A model generated the notes under the pieces. The model searched no databases and had not been told where the DNA came from. It worked only from the letters and a program-made list of their open reading frames with translations. A stretch of 64,000 nt of DNA from an uncultured Cohaesibacter sp. GTDB lineage: Bacteria; Pseudomonadota; Alphaproteobacteria; Rhizobiales; Cohaesibacteraceae. The translations under genes and the position numbers were made by a program. Below are positions 1 through 8,720 of the stretch, in pieces. The stretch spans positions 310,001-374,000 of the forward strand of contig NZ_OY782507.1 in NCBI RefSeq assembly GCF_963677725.1, given 5' to 3'. How positions within the stretch are numbered: the stretch's first letter is position 1; every line of letters starts with the position of its first letter.

Positions 1-1199
1 CTAAAATCTGCCAGATCCTGCTCAACCTCGTTGGCAACGCGGTGAAGTTTACAGAACAGGGACGCGTGGACGTTCGCATCCTTCACGAGGAAATCCCGGA
101 TGGAACCGGAACAGAGCGGGTCAATGCCATCCGTTTTGAGGTTCGCGACACCGGGGTTGGCATTGGAGAAACCGACAAGGCCCGCCTGTTCGAGCCTTTC
201 ACGCAGGTGGGAACCACCCGTCACAAGTTCCTGTTCGGCGGAACGGGTCTGGGGCTTGCGATCTGCCGCAAGCTCACGGCGTCACTGGGTGGCACCATTG
301 ACTGTGCGCCTCGGGCCGAGGGTGGCAGCCTGTTCTGGTTCACGGTGCCCTACTCTCCCGCCCTTGATGCTGCCCCTTCGGATCAGCCAAAGTGCGCTGA
401 TGTCACCGCGCTATCCGGGCTCAGGATTCTTCTTGTCGAGGATAACCCGGTCAACCGCATGGTTACGGAAGGCTATCTCGACAATCTGTCGCATAAGTGC
501 ACCAGCGTGACCAATGGTAGTGAAGCGCTTGAAATCCTCGATAGGCAATCCTTTGATCTGGTCTTGATGGATGACCGGATGCCGGTCCTCACAGGGCTTG
601 AAGCCCTTACCCGGTTGCGTGCGCATCCCGATCCCGCTCTCGCCAGTCTCCCTGTCATCATTCACAGCGCTTGCCTTACGAAGGATGAAGTCGAGCAGGC
701 TTTTACCCATGGTGCCGACTGCTTCCTGAGCAAGCCATTCTCTCCTGACGATCTTGCGCTCGCTATTGGAGATTGCATGACCACGGCGTTGCAGACCGAT
801 GCCGAGGAGACAGACTCAATTGAGGATGCTCACGACACGCCTCCTGACATCTTTGATGAAACACAGATTCGGCAGCACATGAGTGCACTTGGAGAGGTCC
901 GGACCAGACGCATTGTTGATGCCTATCTGACGTCGTCTTCTCAGTTGATCGATCAGATTCGCATTGCAACGAAAAAGGACAATTTCGATGACTTGAGAAA
1001 CGCAGCACATGCGCTGAAGGGGGCCTGTGGCAATGTCGGTCTGTCCTATCTTGCCGATCTGGCTCTCGATCTGGAAAAGGCATCGGAAAAGCGCAACGAG
1101 GATCAAGCAAAATTCCTTGCAGAAAAGATTAGCCGACTCGGTGAAGATTCGTCGAAGAAGCTGCTCGATCGTTGGCAGGCCATGATCGAAACTGTGTGA
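1..1199 (+). CDS. torS: TorS-like hybrid sensor histidine kinase, 3' part only (cut by the window edge)
   Basis: The reading frame is open from base 3, so this is the C-terminal part of a longer gene. In order it shows the N box of the ATPase domain (NLVGNAVKFT at 33-62), the G1 box (DTGVGIG), the G2 box (GGTGLGLAI), a receiver domain (ILLVEDNPVN, then the phospho-acceptor Asp in LMDDRMP) and a histidine phosphotransfer domain with the His in AHALKG. This ATPase-receiver-HPt order is that of TorS and ArcB. The TorS assignment rests on the divergent OmpR-family regulator and the torCDA genes next door. TorS passes phosphate through receiver and HPt to TorR when TMAO is present. The sensory N-terminus is outside the window, so ligand specificity cannot be judged. 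Confidence 0.85.
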   Translation, partial: KICQILLNLVGNAVKFTEQGRVDVRILHEEIPDGTGTERVNAIRFEVRDTGVGIGETDKARLFEPFTQVGTTRHKFLFGGTGLGLAICRKLTASLGGTIDCAPRAEGGSLFWFTVPYSPALDAAPSDQPKCADVTALSGLRILLVEDNPVNRMVTEGYLDNLSHKCTSVTNGSEALEILDRQSFDLVLMDDRMPVLTGLEALTRLRAHPDPALASLPVIIHSACLTKDEVEQAFTHGADCFLSKPFSPDDLALAIGDCMTTALQTDAEETDSIEDAHDTPPDIFDETQIRQHMSALGEVRTRRIVDAYLTSSSQLIDQIRIATKKDNFDDLRNAAHALKGACGNVGLSYLADLALDLEKASEKRNEDQAKFLAEKISRLGEDSSKKLLDRWQAMIETV

Positions 1200-1212
1200 T
1201 CTTTCAAAGGGA

Positions 1213-1926
1213 TCAGGCTGCCCTGCCGCCGCCGGTAAATACATAGCCGACGCCATGGACTGTGACGATCAGCGAGGGACACTTTGGGTCTTCCTCGATC
1301 TTCTTGCGCAGCCGGGCGATCAGGACGTCAACCGTACGGTCACTGGGATCAAATTGCCTGTGGTCTAGATGATCAAGAAGATTGTCGCGGGTCAGGACCT
1401 GCCCCTTGTGGGAGGTCATGGCCGAGAGCAGTTCGAATTCGCCGCGCGTCAGATGGACTGGTTCATCGTCCTCGTCAATGAGCAGGCGTTGATCCAGATC
1501 GAGCTGCCAATTTGCGAACCGAACGACACGATTTTCCCTGTTGTTTTGGCGCGCCGCCCTCACCCGCCTGATGACATTCTTGGCACGCGCCAGCAATTCG
1601 CGGGGATTGAAGGGCTTGGTCACATAATCATCGGCTTCCATCTCCAGGGCGACAATGCGATCCACATCATCCGATTTTCCCGTCACCATGATGATGCCCA
1701 CATCGGAATAGCGCCGCACATCCTTGAGCAGAGTCAGTCCGTCTTCATCTGGCAGATGGATGTCGAGCATAATCAGGTCGATCTTGCCCGCAGCAAATGC
1801 CCGCCGCATCTCTGCTCCGGTCTCTGCCTCGGTGATGACATAGCCTTGAGATTCGAAATATCCCGATAGCATCGTGCGGCTTGTCAGCTCATCTTCGACG
1901 ATCAGAATGTGTGCTCTTTCAGACAT
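1213..1926 (-). CDS. torR: TorR-like OmpR-family response regulator
   Basis: This 237-residue protein has an N-terminal receiver (ILIVEDE at the start, phospho-acceptor Asp in LIMLDIHLPDEDG, Lys in YVTKPF) and a C-terminal winged-helix DNA-binding domain (LTRGEFELL, then RTVDVLIARLRKKIEED and GVGYVF). It converges with the torS end (13 nt apart) and is divergent from torC, with 165 nt between the two starts. By analogy with E. coli TorR it should bind that intergenic region and activate torCDA under anaerobic TMAO conditions. The receiver-wHTH family is certain. The TorR name is inferred from position. Confidence 0.85.
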   Translation of the reverse strand: MSERAHILIVEDELTSRTMLSGYFESQGYVITEAETGAEMRRAFAAGKIDLIMLDIHLPDEDGLTLLKDVRRYSDVGIIMVTGKSDDVDRIVALEMEADDYVTKPFNPRELLARAKNVIRRVRAARQNNRENRVVRFANWQLDLDQRLLIDEDDEPVHLTRGEFELLSAMTSHKGQVLTRDNLLDHLDHRQFDPSDRTVDVLIARLRKKIEEDPKCPSLIVTVHGVGYVFTGGGRAA

Positions 1927-1957
1927 TAGGGGTCCCCTTAGGACGGAATATTACATT

Positions 1958-1967
1958 CTGTTAACAT
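1958..1967 (+). promoter_or_regulatory. Candidate TorR-binding decamer upstream of torC
   Basis: The decamer CTGTTAACAT matches 8 of 10 positions of the E. coli tor box core CTGTTCATAT. It lies in the torR-torC intergenic region, 125 nt before the torC start, in an A/T-rich stretch. It is a single match judged by eye, and no second box was clear. Confidence 0.35.
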
Positions 1968-2091
1968 GATTTTACATCCCGTACATAGCCGCCGCGAACC
2001 TTATTAACACCGCGAGCCTAAATCTCTTTGCAACAAGGAGAATCGAGACCGGACTCTCCGTGATTATGCTCATATGCAAGGGAGATTGTTG

Positions 2092-3276
2092 ATGAAACGG
2101 TTGCGAGCATTGTGGAAAGCATTGTGGAGCAAGCAGGCTGCAGTTCCGATAGCAATCCTATTGGTCGGTGGGTTCGTCACTGGCATCCTTTTCTGGGGCG
2201 GGTTCCACTGGGCCATGGAATCGTCAAACAGCATAGAATTCTGTACTTCCTGTCACGAGATGGAAAGCACAGTCTATCCTGAATATAAAAAGACGGTTCA
2301 CTATTCGAACGCGTCAGGCGTCCGCGCCATTTGCTCGGACTGTCACGTTCCCAAAGACTGGTATCACAAACTCCGCCGCAAAATTGTGGCCTCTAAAGAG
2401 CTTTACCATCACCTGGTGGGCACTATCGATACCAAGGAAAAGTTTGAGAATCACAGGCTTGAGCTTGCCCAGTCTGTTTGGGCGGAAATGGAAGCCAACG
2501 ACAGCCGTGAGTGCCGCAATTGCCATTCGTTTGACGCCATGAACTTCGAAAAGCAACATCCTGATGCCTCCAAGCAGATGATGAAGGCTAAGGAAAACGG
2601 CGACACTTGTATTTCCTGTCACAAAGGTATCGCCCACAAGTTGCCGGATCTGTCATCAGGCTACAAGAAACTCTTCCAAGAGCTTTCCTCGCAATCTGGT
2701 AGCGAAGTTAAAGACTCCGATCAGCTGATCACCCTGCAAACCAAATCCTTCTTCCTGGATAAGGGCGCAGCCGAAAAAGATGGCAAGGAATCAGGCAAAC
2801 TGCTCGCAGCGACAAAAGTTTCGGTTCTTGAACGGTCAGGAGACCTTCTCAAGGTGCGCCTTGAAGGCTGGCAGCAGGACAAGGTCGATCGTGTGGTCTA
2901 TGCTCTGAGGGGCCAGCGCATTTTCGAAGCAACCCTCGCCAAGTCTAGCACAGATGCCATCAAACGCCTGTCGTCTGAAACCGATCCTGATACCGAACTG
3001 GTATGGCACAAAATGCAGGTCGATGGTTGGGTAACCCAAGCCAATCTCGTCAGTGACGAAGCAAAGCTTTGGAACTACGCCGATGAACTCTATGGTGCCT
3101 CTTGTACGACCTGTCACTCGCGCCCTGATCCTGCACACTATCTGTCGAACCAATGGATCGGCGTTCTGAAATCCATGAAGCGCTTCGTCTCCATCGATAA
3201 AGAGCAATATCGCTTCCTGCAGAAATACCTTCAGCTGAACGCAAAGGACACAGGCGGGGCGGGCCATCATGAATAA
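2092..3276 (+). CDS. torC: Pentahaem c-type cytochrome TorC (NapC/NirT family)
   Basis: This is the membrane-anchored quinol oxidase that hands electrons to periplasmic TMAO reductase. There is one N-terminal membrane helix (about residues 17-41). Four CxxCH haem motifs follow in the NapC/NirT domain (CTSCH 51, CSDCH 81, CRNCH 141, CISCH 173). A fifth (CTTCH) sits near residue 340 in the extra C-terminal domain that separates TorC from NapC. The ATG at 2092 was preferred to the in-frame ATG at 2074 because AAGGGAG lies 7 nt upstream of it. The 3' end overlaps torD by 8 nt, so translation is probably coupled. Confidence 0.93.
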   Translation: MKRLRALWKALWSKQAAVPIAILLVGGFVTGILFWGGFHWAMESSNSIEFCTSCHEMESTVYPEYKKTVHYSNASGVRAICSDCHVPKDWYHKLRRKIVASKELYHHLVGTIDTKEKFENHRLELAQSVWAEMEANDSRECRNCHSFDAMNFEKQHPDASKQMMKAKENGDTCISCHKGIAHKLPDLSSGYKKLFQELSSQSGSEVKDSDQLITLQTKSFFLDKGAAEKDGKESGKLLAATKVSVLERSGDLLKVRLEGWQQDKVDRVVYALRGQRIFEATLAKSSTDAIKRLSSETDPDTELVWHKMQVDGWVTQANLVSDEAKLWNYADELYGASCTTCHSRPDPAHYLSNQWIGVLKSMKRFVSIDKEQYRFLQKYLQLNAKDTGGAGHHE

Positions 3277-3940
3277 GCCGCTCTCCCCAAATGTCGAACA
3301 GGACATAGTAGAAATGCCCCTACCCCTTTCGGAGCTAGCGGATCGCAAGGAAGATGAAGGCAGCGATCGTGCTATCATCTACCGCTGGCTGGGCAGCCTG
3401 TTCGCCCGTGAGCTGTCTGCGGACATGCTTGCCGCCTACGAAACTGAGGAAGGCCAAGCCTTTCTCGACCTCGTGAAGGCTGCTGACGAGACACTCTTTG
3501 CCGAGCTGCAACGCTTCATTGTCCCCGGCGAAGCATCCATTGATACAATGAAAGCTCTGCAAGGAGATTTCTCCAGACTGTTTCTGGGAGCTGGCGGACG
3601 ACGCAGTGCGCCTCCCTATCAGTCAGCCTATGAGAGCGACAGCGGTCGGCTTTATGGCGACGCAACCGGTCGCATGACCATATTGCTGCGCGAACTGGGT
3701 ATGCAATTGCCGGAAGACTTTCCAGAACCGGCCGACCATATCAGCGTTCAGCTTGATGTCATGGCACTGTTGGCGGAGACCGCCTCGCCAGACCGGCAGA
3801 TCGCATTTATTGACACCCACTTGATCCCGTGGCTTCCGGCCTTTGCCAAGCGCTGCAAGGCATATGATCAAAATGGCTTCTACGCCTCGGCATCCGCAGC
3901 TTTGGTTGCGATGATCGAGATAGACCGGCATCGGCTTTAA
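3269..3940 (+). CDS. torD: TorD-type chaperone for the molybdoenzyme TorA
   Basis: A 223-residue cytosolic, mostly helical protein of the TorD/DmsD family. The family core is visible as FSRLFLGAGGRRSAPPYQS (about residues 105-123), followed by the motif region around PADHISVQLDVMALL. TorD chaperones bind the twin-arginine leader of the reductase and hold the apoenzyme ready for cofactor insertion. The gene overlaps torC by 8 nt and lies about 100 nt before torA, which is consistent with a role specific to TorA. Confidence 0.9.
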   Translation: MNKPLSPNVEQDIVEMPLPLSELADRKEDEGSDRAIIYRWLGSLFARELSADMLAAYETEEGQAFLDLVKAADETLFAELQRFIVPGEASIDTMKALQGDFSRLFLGAGGRRSAPPYQSAYESDSGRLYGDATGRMTILLRELGMQLPEDFPEPADHISVQLDVMALLAETASPDRQIAFIDTHLIPWLPAFAKRCKAYDQNGFYASASAALVAMIEIDRHRL

Positions 3941-4038
3941 CAGAAAAGCCAATAGCCGAAGAAACAAGCAGCATGTTGACCCCGACATGGGGCCAATTCG
4001 AGACGGGAAATCCAAGGAGGACTGAAAAGGGTAGCATC

Positions 4039-6504
4039 ATGTCAAATCCATTCAACAGCTACAAATCCAGACGCGACTTCATGAAGGGTGCCACTGCATT
4101 GGGCGCATTCGGAGTCTTTGCACCATCGCTTCTGCGCGCGGGCATTGCCAACGCAGCCGGACCGGACGGCCAGGTCCTGACCGGTTCGCACTGGGGTGCT
4201 TTCAACGCCATCGTCAAAGATGGCCGCTTTGCCGAGATTAAACCTTGGGAAGGCGACCCTGCTCCTAGCGATCAGCTTCCGGGCGTTCTTGACTCGGTTT
4301 ATTCCCCGACCCGCATCAAATATCCAATGGTTCGCCGGGCCTATCTGGAAAACGGTCCGGGTGCCTCGGTTGAAACCCGTGGACAGGACGACTTCGTTCG
4401 CGTTTCCTGGGATAAGGCTCTGGAGCTTGTCGTTTCCGAGCTGAAACGCGTGAAAGAAGAATATGGCTCTGCCGGGACTTTTGCTGGTTCCTATGGCTGG
4501 AAGAGCCCTGGTAAACTGCATAACTGCCAGAGCCTTCTGCGTCGTGCCCTTAACATTGGCCTTGAAGGCGCGTTCGTGAACAGCTCGGGCGATTATTCGA
4601 CCGGTGCCTCCCAGATCATCATGCCGCATGTGCTTGGCACACTGGAAGTCTACGAACAGCAGACTGTCTGGCCGGTTGTGATCGAAAATACCGATACCCT
4701 CGTCTTCTGGGGTTGCGATCCGCTCAACACCAACCAGATCAGCTGGCTTGTGGGCGATCATGGCAACTTCCCATATTTCGAAGAGTTCAAGAAAACCGGC
4801 AAGAAAGTCATCGTCATCGATCCGATGAAGACCAGAACCGCCAAATTCTTCGATGCGGACTGGATCGCGATCAAGCCACAAACCGACGTCGCCATGATGC
4901 TCGGTATTGCGCATACGCTTTATGCCGAAGAGCTGCATGATGCGGACTTCCTTGATGAATATACTTCGGGCTTTGACAAGTTCCTGCCTTACCTGACCGG
5001 TGAAAGCGACGGAACGCCGAAGACCGCTGAATGGGCAGAAGGCATTTGTGGTGTTCCAGCTGACACCATCAAGGAACTGGCAAAACTGTTCCAGTCTTCC
5101 CGCACAATGCTTTCGAGCGGCTGGTCGCTGCAGCGTCAGCACCATGGCGAACAGGCCCACTGGATGCTGGTCACCCTTGCTTCCATGCTCGGCCAGATCG
5201 GTCTGCCAGGTGGTGGCTTTGGTCTTAGCTACCATTATGCAAATGGTGGCACGCCTTCGGCCAACAGCCCGGTTCTTCCCGGCATCACCGATGGTGGACA
5301 GGCTGTCGACGGGGCGGCATGGCTTACCAGCGCCGGGGCTGCATCGATCCCACTTGCCCGCGTTGTCGACATGCTCGAAAATCCGGGTGCGGAATTCGAC
5401 TTCAATGGCACCAAGGCAAAATACCCAGAAGTTAAACTGGCCTACTGGGTCGGCGGCAACCCGTTCACTCACCATCAGAACCGGAACCGCATGATCAAGG
5501 CCTGGCAGAAACTGGACACCTTCATCGTGCAGGACTTCCAGTGGACACCAACGGCCCGCCATGCCGATATCGTTCTGCCGGCAACAACCGCCTACGAACG
5601 CAACGATATTGAACATATCGGTGACTATTCCTTGCGTGCCATCATCGCGATGAAAAAAGTCATTGATCCGGTCTTTGAAGCGCGTACGGATTTCGACATC
5701 TTCACCGAAATCGCCGATCGCCTTGGTAAGAAGAAAGAATTTACCGAAGGCAAGGACGAAATGGGCTGGATCAAGTCCTTCTACGAGGAAGCCGTCAAAC
5801 AGGGCGAAGCCAAGAATATCGACGTGCCTGATTTTGATACCTTCTGGGAAAAAGGCCTCAAAGAATTCGAAGTTACCGACGAAGCCAAGAACTATGTTCG
5901 GTATTCCGAGTTCCGCGAAGATCCATTGCTCGAGCCACTTGGCACCCCATCCGGTCTGATCGAGATCTATTCTCGCAACATCGAGAAAATGGGTTACGAC
6001 GATTGCCCGGCCCATCCGACTTGGATGGAACCGATCGAACGTCTTGACGGTCCGGACACCAAATATCCGCTGCATGTGGACTCCAAGCATCCAGAAAAAC
6101 GCCTGCACAGCCAGCTCTGCGGTACGAGCCTGCGCAAGGAATATGCGGTTGCAGACCGTGAACCTTGCCTGATCAACACCAAGGATGCTGAAAAACGCGG
6201 TATTGCAGATGGCGACGTTGTTCGCATCTTCAACGACCGTGGGCAGGTTCTTGCCGGTGCCGTTGTAACCGACGACATCCGTCCGGGTGTTCTGCGGTTG
6301 TCTGAAGGCGGCTGGTACGATCCGGTAGAGCCGGGCAAAGTTGGTAGCCTTGACGCCTATGGTGACGCAAACTGCCTGACCGTCGACATCGGAACATCCA
6401 AGCTGGCACAGGCCAACTGTGGTCATACCGCTGTGGCTGACGTTGAGAAATTCACCGGTGAACTGCCTCCGGTAAAAGTCTTCTCGACACCGAAAAACGC
6501 CTAA
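4039..6504 (+). CDS. torA: Periplasmic trimethylamine-N-oxide reductase (Mo-bisMGD)
   Basis: An 821-residue molybdopterin oxidoreductase of the DMSO/TMAO reductase family, which reduces TMAO to trimethylamine as a respiratory end point. It starts with a twin-arginine signal (SRRDFMK at residues 10-16, then a hydrophobic stretch and an Ala-rich cleavage site). The family's Ser ligand to Mo is visible in GDYSTGA (Ser about 187). No Fe-S cysteine motif is present at the N-terminus, as expected for this subfamily. An in-frame ATG at 3973 would bury the Tat signal 22 residues in. The start at 4039 follows AAGGG with 7 nt spacing and was preferred. Confidence 0.95.
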   Translation: MSNPFNSYKSRRDFMKGATALGAFGVFAPSLLRAGIANAAGPDGQVLTGSHWGAFNAIVKDGRFAEIKPWEGDPAPSDQLPGVLDSVYSPTRIKYPMVRRAYLENGPGASVETRGQDDFVRVSWDKALELVVSELKRVKEEYGSAGTFAGSYGWKSPGKLHNCQSLLRRALNIGLEGAFVNSSGDYSTGASQIIMPHVLGTLEVYEQQTVWPVVIENTDTLVFWGCDPLNTNQISWLVGDHGNFPYFEEFKKTGKKVIVIDPMKTRTAKFFDADWIAIKPQTDVAMMLGIAHTLYAEELHDADFLDEYTSGFDKFLPYLTGESDGTPKTAEWAEGICGVPADTIKELAKLFQSSRTMLSSGWSLQRQHHGEQAHWMLVTLASMLGQIGLPGGGFGLSYHYANGGTPSANSPVLPGITDGGQAVDGAAWLTSAGAASIPLARVVDMLENPGAEFDFNGTKAKYPEVKLAYWVGGNPFTHHQNRNRMIKAWQKLDTFIVQDFQWTPTARHADIVLPATTAYERNDIEHIGDYSLRAIIAMKKVIDPVFEARTDFDIFTEIADRLGKKKEFTEGKDEMGWIKSFYEEAVKQGEAKNIDVPDFDTFWEKGLKEFEVTDEAKNYVRYSEFREDPLLEPLGTPSGLIEIYSRNIEKMGYDDCPAHPTWMEPIERLDGPDTKYPLHVDSKHPEKRLHSQLCGTSLRKEYAVADREPCLINTKDAEKRGIADGDVVRIFNDRGQVLAGAVVTDDIRPGVLRLSEGGWYDPVEPGKVGSLDAYGDANCLTVDIGTSKLAQANCGHTAVADVEKFTGELPPVKVFSTPKNA

Positions 6505-6521
6505 CAGTCAAGCATTCAAGA

Positions 6522-6557
6522 CTTGAGGAACGGGCCACGGCCCGTTCTTCCCTCAAG
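6522..6557 (+). terminator. Strong hairpin between torA and moaA (attenuator or terminator)
   Basis: CTTGAGG-AACGGGCC pairs with GGCCCGTT-CTT-CCCTCAAG around a 2-nt loop, with a small internal bulge. No clear T-run follows. It may therefore stabilise the upstream tor mRNA or attenuate moaA rather than terminate fully. Confidence 0.6.
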
Positions 6558-6577
6558 ACAAAGGAGGAGTGATTGAA

Positions 6578-7558
6578 ATGGCCTGGACGGATCCCTTCGG
6601 ACGAAAGATCGACTATGTACGGCTCTCGGTGACGGACAAATGCAATCTGCGCTGCTTTTACTGCATGCCGGAGCGCCATCGATCCTTTATCACGCCTAGT
6701 CATTATCTCACCTTTGACGAAGTCGAGCGCGTCGTTGCCGCCTTCTCCGATCTTGGCGTTTCACGCATTCGCCTGACGGGCGGAGAACCGCTGGTTCGCA
6801 AGGGCGTACCGGATCTCATCAAACGCCTTTCCGACATTCCTGGCATTCAGGATTTGTCCATGAGCACCAACGCCATGTTGCTGGACAAACTGGCCGAGCC
6901 GATTTTCAAGGCCGGTATCACGCGACTGAATGTCAGCCTTGATACCTTGAAGCAAAGCCGGTTTGATGAAATCAGCCGCGGCGGCAAACTCAATGAGGTG
7001 CTTTCGGGCCTTGCCAGCGCCAAACGGGCGGGCTTTGAACCTATCAAGATCAACATGCTGGTGATGAAGGGCATCAATGACGATGAGGCCGTCGACCTTG
7101 CCAGCTTCTGCATTGCCAACGGCTTTGCCTTGCGCTTCATCGAAACCATGCCCATGGGCGCGAGCGGACAGGAAGCTTATGGCCACTATCTCGACCTCTC
7201 CGTCATCCGCGACCAACTTGCCGAACGTTTCGATCTGATCCCCAGCGTCATGGCCGGGGGTGGCCCTGCGCGCTATTTCCGCGTTAATGGTACCGAGACC
7301 CATATCGGCTTCATAACGCCGCTGTCTCAACATTTCTGTGCCACCTGCAACCGGGTGCGTATGTCGGCAGACGGCACGCTGCATCTGTGTCTGGGCAACA
7401 GCCACAATATGGCCCTGCGTCCTCACCTCAGAGATGGCATTTCGGACAGTGGCCTTCGTGACCTTCTGATCGAAGCTTTGGCCATGAAACCGTGGCAGCA
7501 CAATTTTGAAGACCAGCCGGACCATGTCACGCGCTCCATGGCAACGACGGGCGGCTAA
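6578..7558 (+). CDS. moaA: GTP 3',8-cyclase MoaA (radical SAM, molybdenum cofactor)
   Basis: MoaA catalyses the first step of molybdopterin synthesis from GTP. The radical-SAM cluster motif CNLRCFYC is at residues 22-29, the second Fe-S cluster site at CATCNRVRMSADGTLHLC, and the protein ends in Gly-Gly, which is needed in this family. Length is about 326 residues, as usual. The ATG at 6578 follows AAGGAGGAG at 6561-6569; a GTG at 6569 lies inside that site. Its place behind torA suggests cofactor supply is raised together with the reductase. Confidence 0.93.
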   Translation: MAWTDPFGRKIDYVRLSVTDKCNLRCFYCMPERHRSFITPSHYLTFDEVERVVAAFSDLGVSRIRLTGGEPLVRKGVPDLIKRLSDIPGIQDLSMSTNAMLLDKLAEPIFKAGITRLNVSLDTLKQSRFDEISRGGKLNEVLSGLASAKRAGFEPIKINMLVMKGINDDEAVDLASFCIANGFALRFIETMPMGASGQEAYGHYLDLSVIRDQLAERFDLIPSVMAGGGPARYFRVNGTETHIGFITPLSQHFCATCNRVRMSADGTLHLCLGNSHNMALRPHLRDGISDSGLRDLLIEALAMKPWQHNFEDQPDHVTRSMATTGG

Positions 7559-7628
7559 AAGACCCACCCGTCACCTGCCGGACAACACCTATTCTTGGCG
7601 TGCTCTCACATGCTCAGATAGTTTGAGC

Positions 7629-8540
7629 CTAGGCTTGCTTTTTCATGGCGAAGGGCTTCAGGCTGGCGGTGAAGGCCTCGATGAATTCGAGTGTCACCAT
7701 AGAAGGCTGGGCAAGCACGGGATGGATCAGGGACAAGGTGTGGGGCAAATTGGGCACAAAGGGGCGATAATCCAGCCCCTTGCCTTTAAACTTCACGGCA
7801 TCCAGTTCGCTGACCACTGATACCCCTGCCCCATTGCAGACAAGCTCACAGGCTGCGGAAAATTGCCGTATCTCAATGTGGGATTTTAAAATGACTTGCT
7901 CAGTGTGGAATGTCTCGGACAGGTTGCGATAGAAAATACTGTCGCGTCGAGTATGGATCATTTTCTCATTGGCCAGATCGGTTGGTCTGATCCGGGTGAG
8001 CTTTGCCAGCTTGTGGCCGTGCGGAAAGACACAGACGGTGCGCACATCGATATTGGTGCTTTCGACAGCAGGATGGCCTGCAAAACCGTCTGTGATGCCG
8101 AAATCATATTGCTCACCGATCATCCATTCAAGAATGCGCTCCGGACGGTCCGGTTCAATGGTCATGCTGACACCGGGGCGTTCATCAAGAAAGGCTGCAA
8201 CCAGCTGCGGCAAATGGCTTGTGGCAAAACCCGGCAGGCAGGCAATGCGAATATGCCCGGCCTTGCGATTGGTGATTTCGTGGCTGACTTCTGAAATCTG
8301 TTGCAGCAGCTCGAGCACATGACGAATGTTTGGCAGTAGGAACTTGACTTCCTGTGTTGGCACCATCAGCCCATCTCGCCGATCAAACAGAGCAAATCCA
8401 AGCTCTTTGCCCAAATCGGACAGCAGGCGACTAACGGCAGGCTGGCTGATTCCGAGGTCTGACGCGGCAGCCGTCATCGAACCGTGGTTGTTCACAGCCA
8501 TTAATGCTTCGAGTTGACGCAATCTGAGATTTGGTTTCAT
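7629..8540 (-). CDS. LysR-family transcriptional regulator, divergent from ugpB
   Basis: A 303-residue protein with an N-terminal helix-turn-helix (LRQLEALMAVNNHGSMTAAASDLGISQPAVSRLLSDL region, about residues 6-45) and a LysR substrate-binding domain. It is transcribed away from the ugpB-type gene with 180 nt between the starts, the standard layout for a LysR regulator and its target. Its ligand is unknown. E. coli ugp is controlled by PhoB and CRP instead, so a LysR partner is atypical. It is convergent with moaA. Confidence 0.85.
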   Translation of the reverse strand: MKPNLRLRQLEALMAVNNHGSMTAAASDLGISQPAVSRLLSDLGKELGFALFDRRDGLMVPTQEVKFLLPNIRHVLELLQQISEVSHEITNRKAGHIRIACLPGFATSHLPQLVAAFLDERPGVSMTIEPDRPERILEWMIGEQYDFGITDGFAGHPAVESTNIDVRTVCVFPHGHKLAKLTRIRPTDLANEKMIHTRRDSIFYRNLSETFHTEQVILKSHIEIRQFSAACELVCNGAGVSVVSELDAVKFKGKGLDYRPFVPNLPHTLSLIHPVLAQPSMVTLEFIEAFTASLKPFAMKKQA

Positions 8541-8570
8541 GGGCCTTCCAACTGCTTTATCGCCACCTGC

Positions 8571-8585
8571 ATAACATTGCCTTAT
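8571..8585. promoter_or_regulatory. Candidate LysR-type box (ATAA-N7-TTAT)
   Basis: ATAA and TTAT form an inverted repeat over 15 bp and contain the T-N11-A pattern typical of LysR operators. It lies 30 bp upstream of the LysR gene start and 136 bp upstream of the ugpB start, in the divergent intergenic region. Confidence 0.45.
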
Positions 8586-8720
8586 AAAATTATCAAATAT
8601 CTGACACTTGAATTATGCTCCTGTGCGTGTATCGTGAAGACTTCATGGCAAACAGCGGGACGGATCGCTGGATATAAATTGCCTGATGGGACGCACCTTC
8701 GCGGGTGCCTGGGAGGAACT

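Noticed and set aside
4042-6426. Long open frame on the minus strand opposite torA (794 codons)
   Set aside because: It is the antisense shadow of torA; the translation lacks recognisable domains and is explained by codon use of the real gene.
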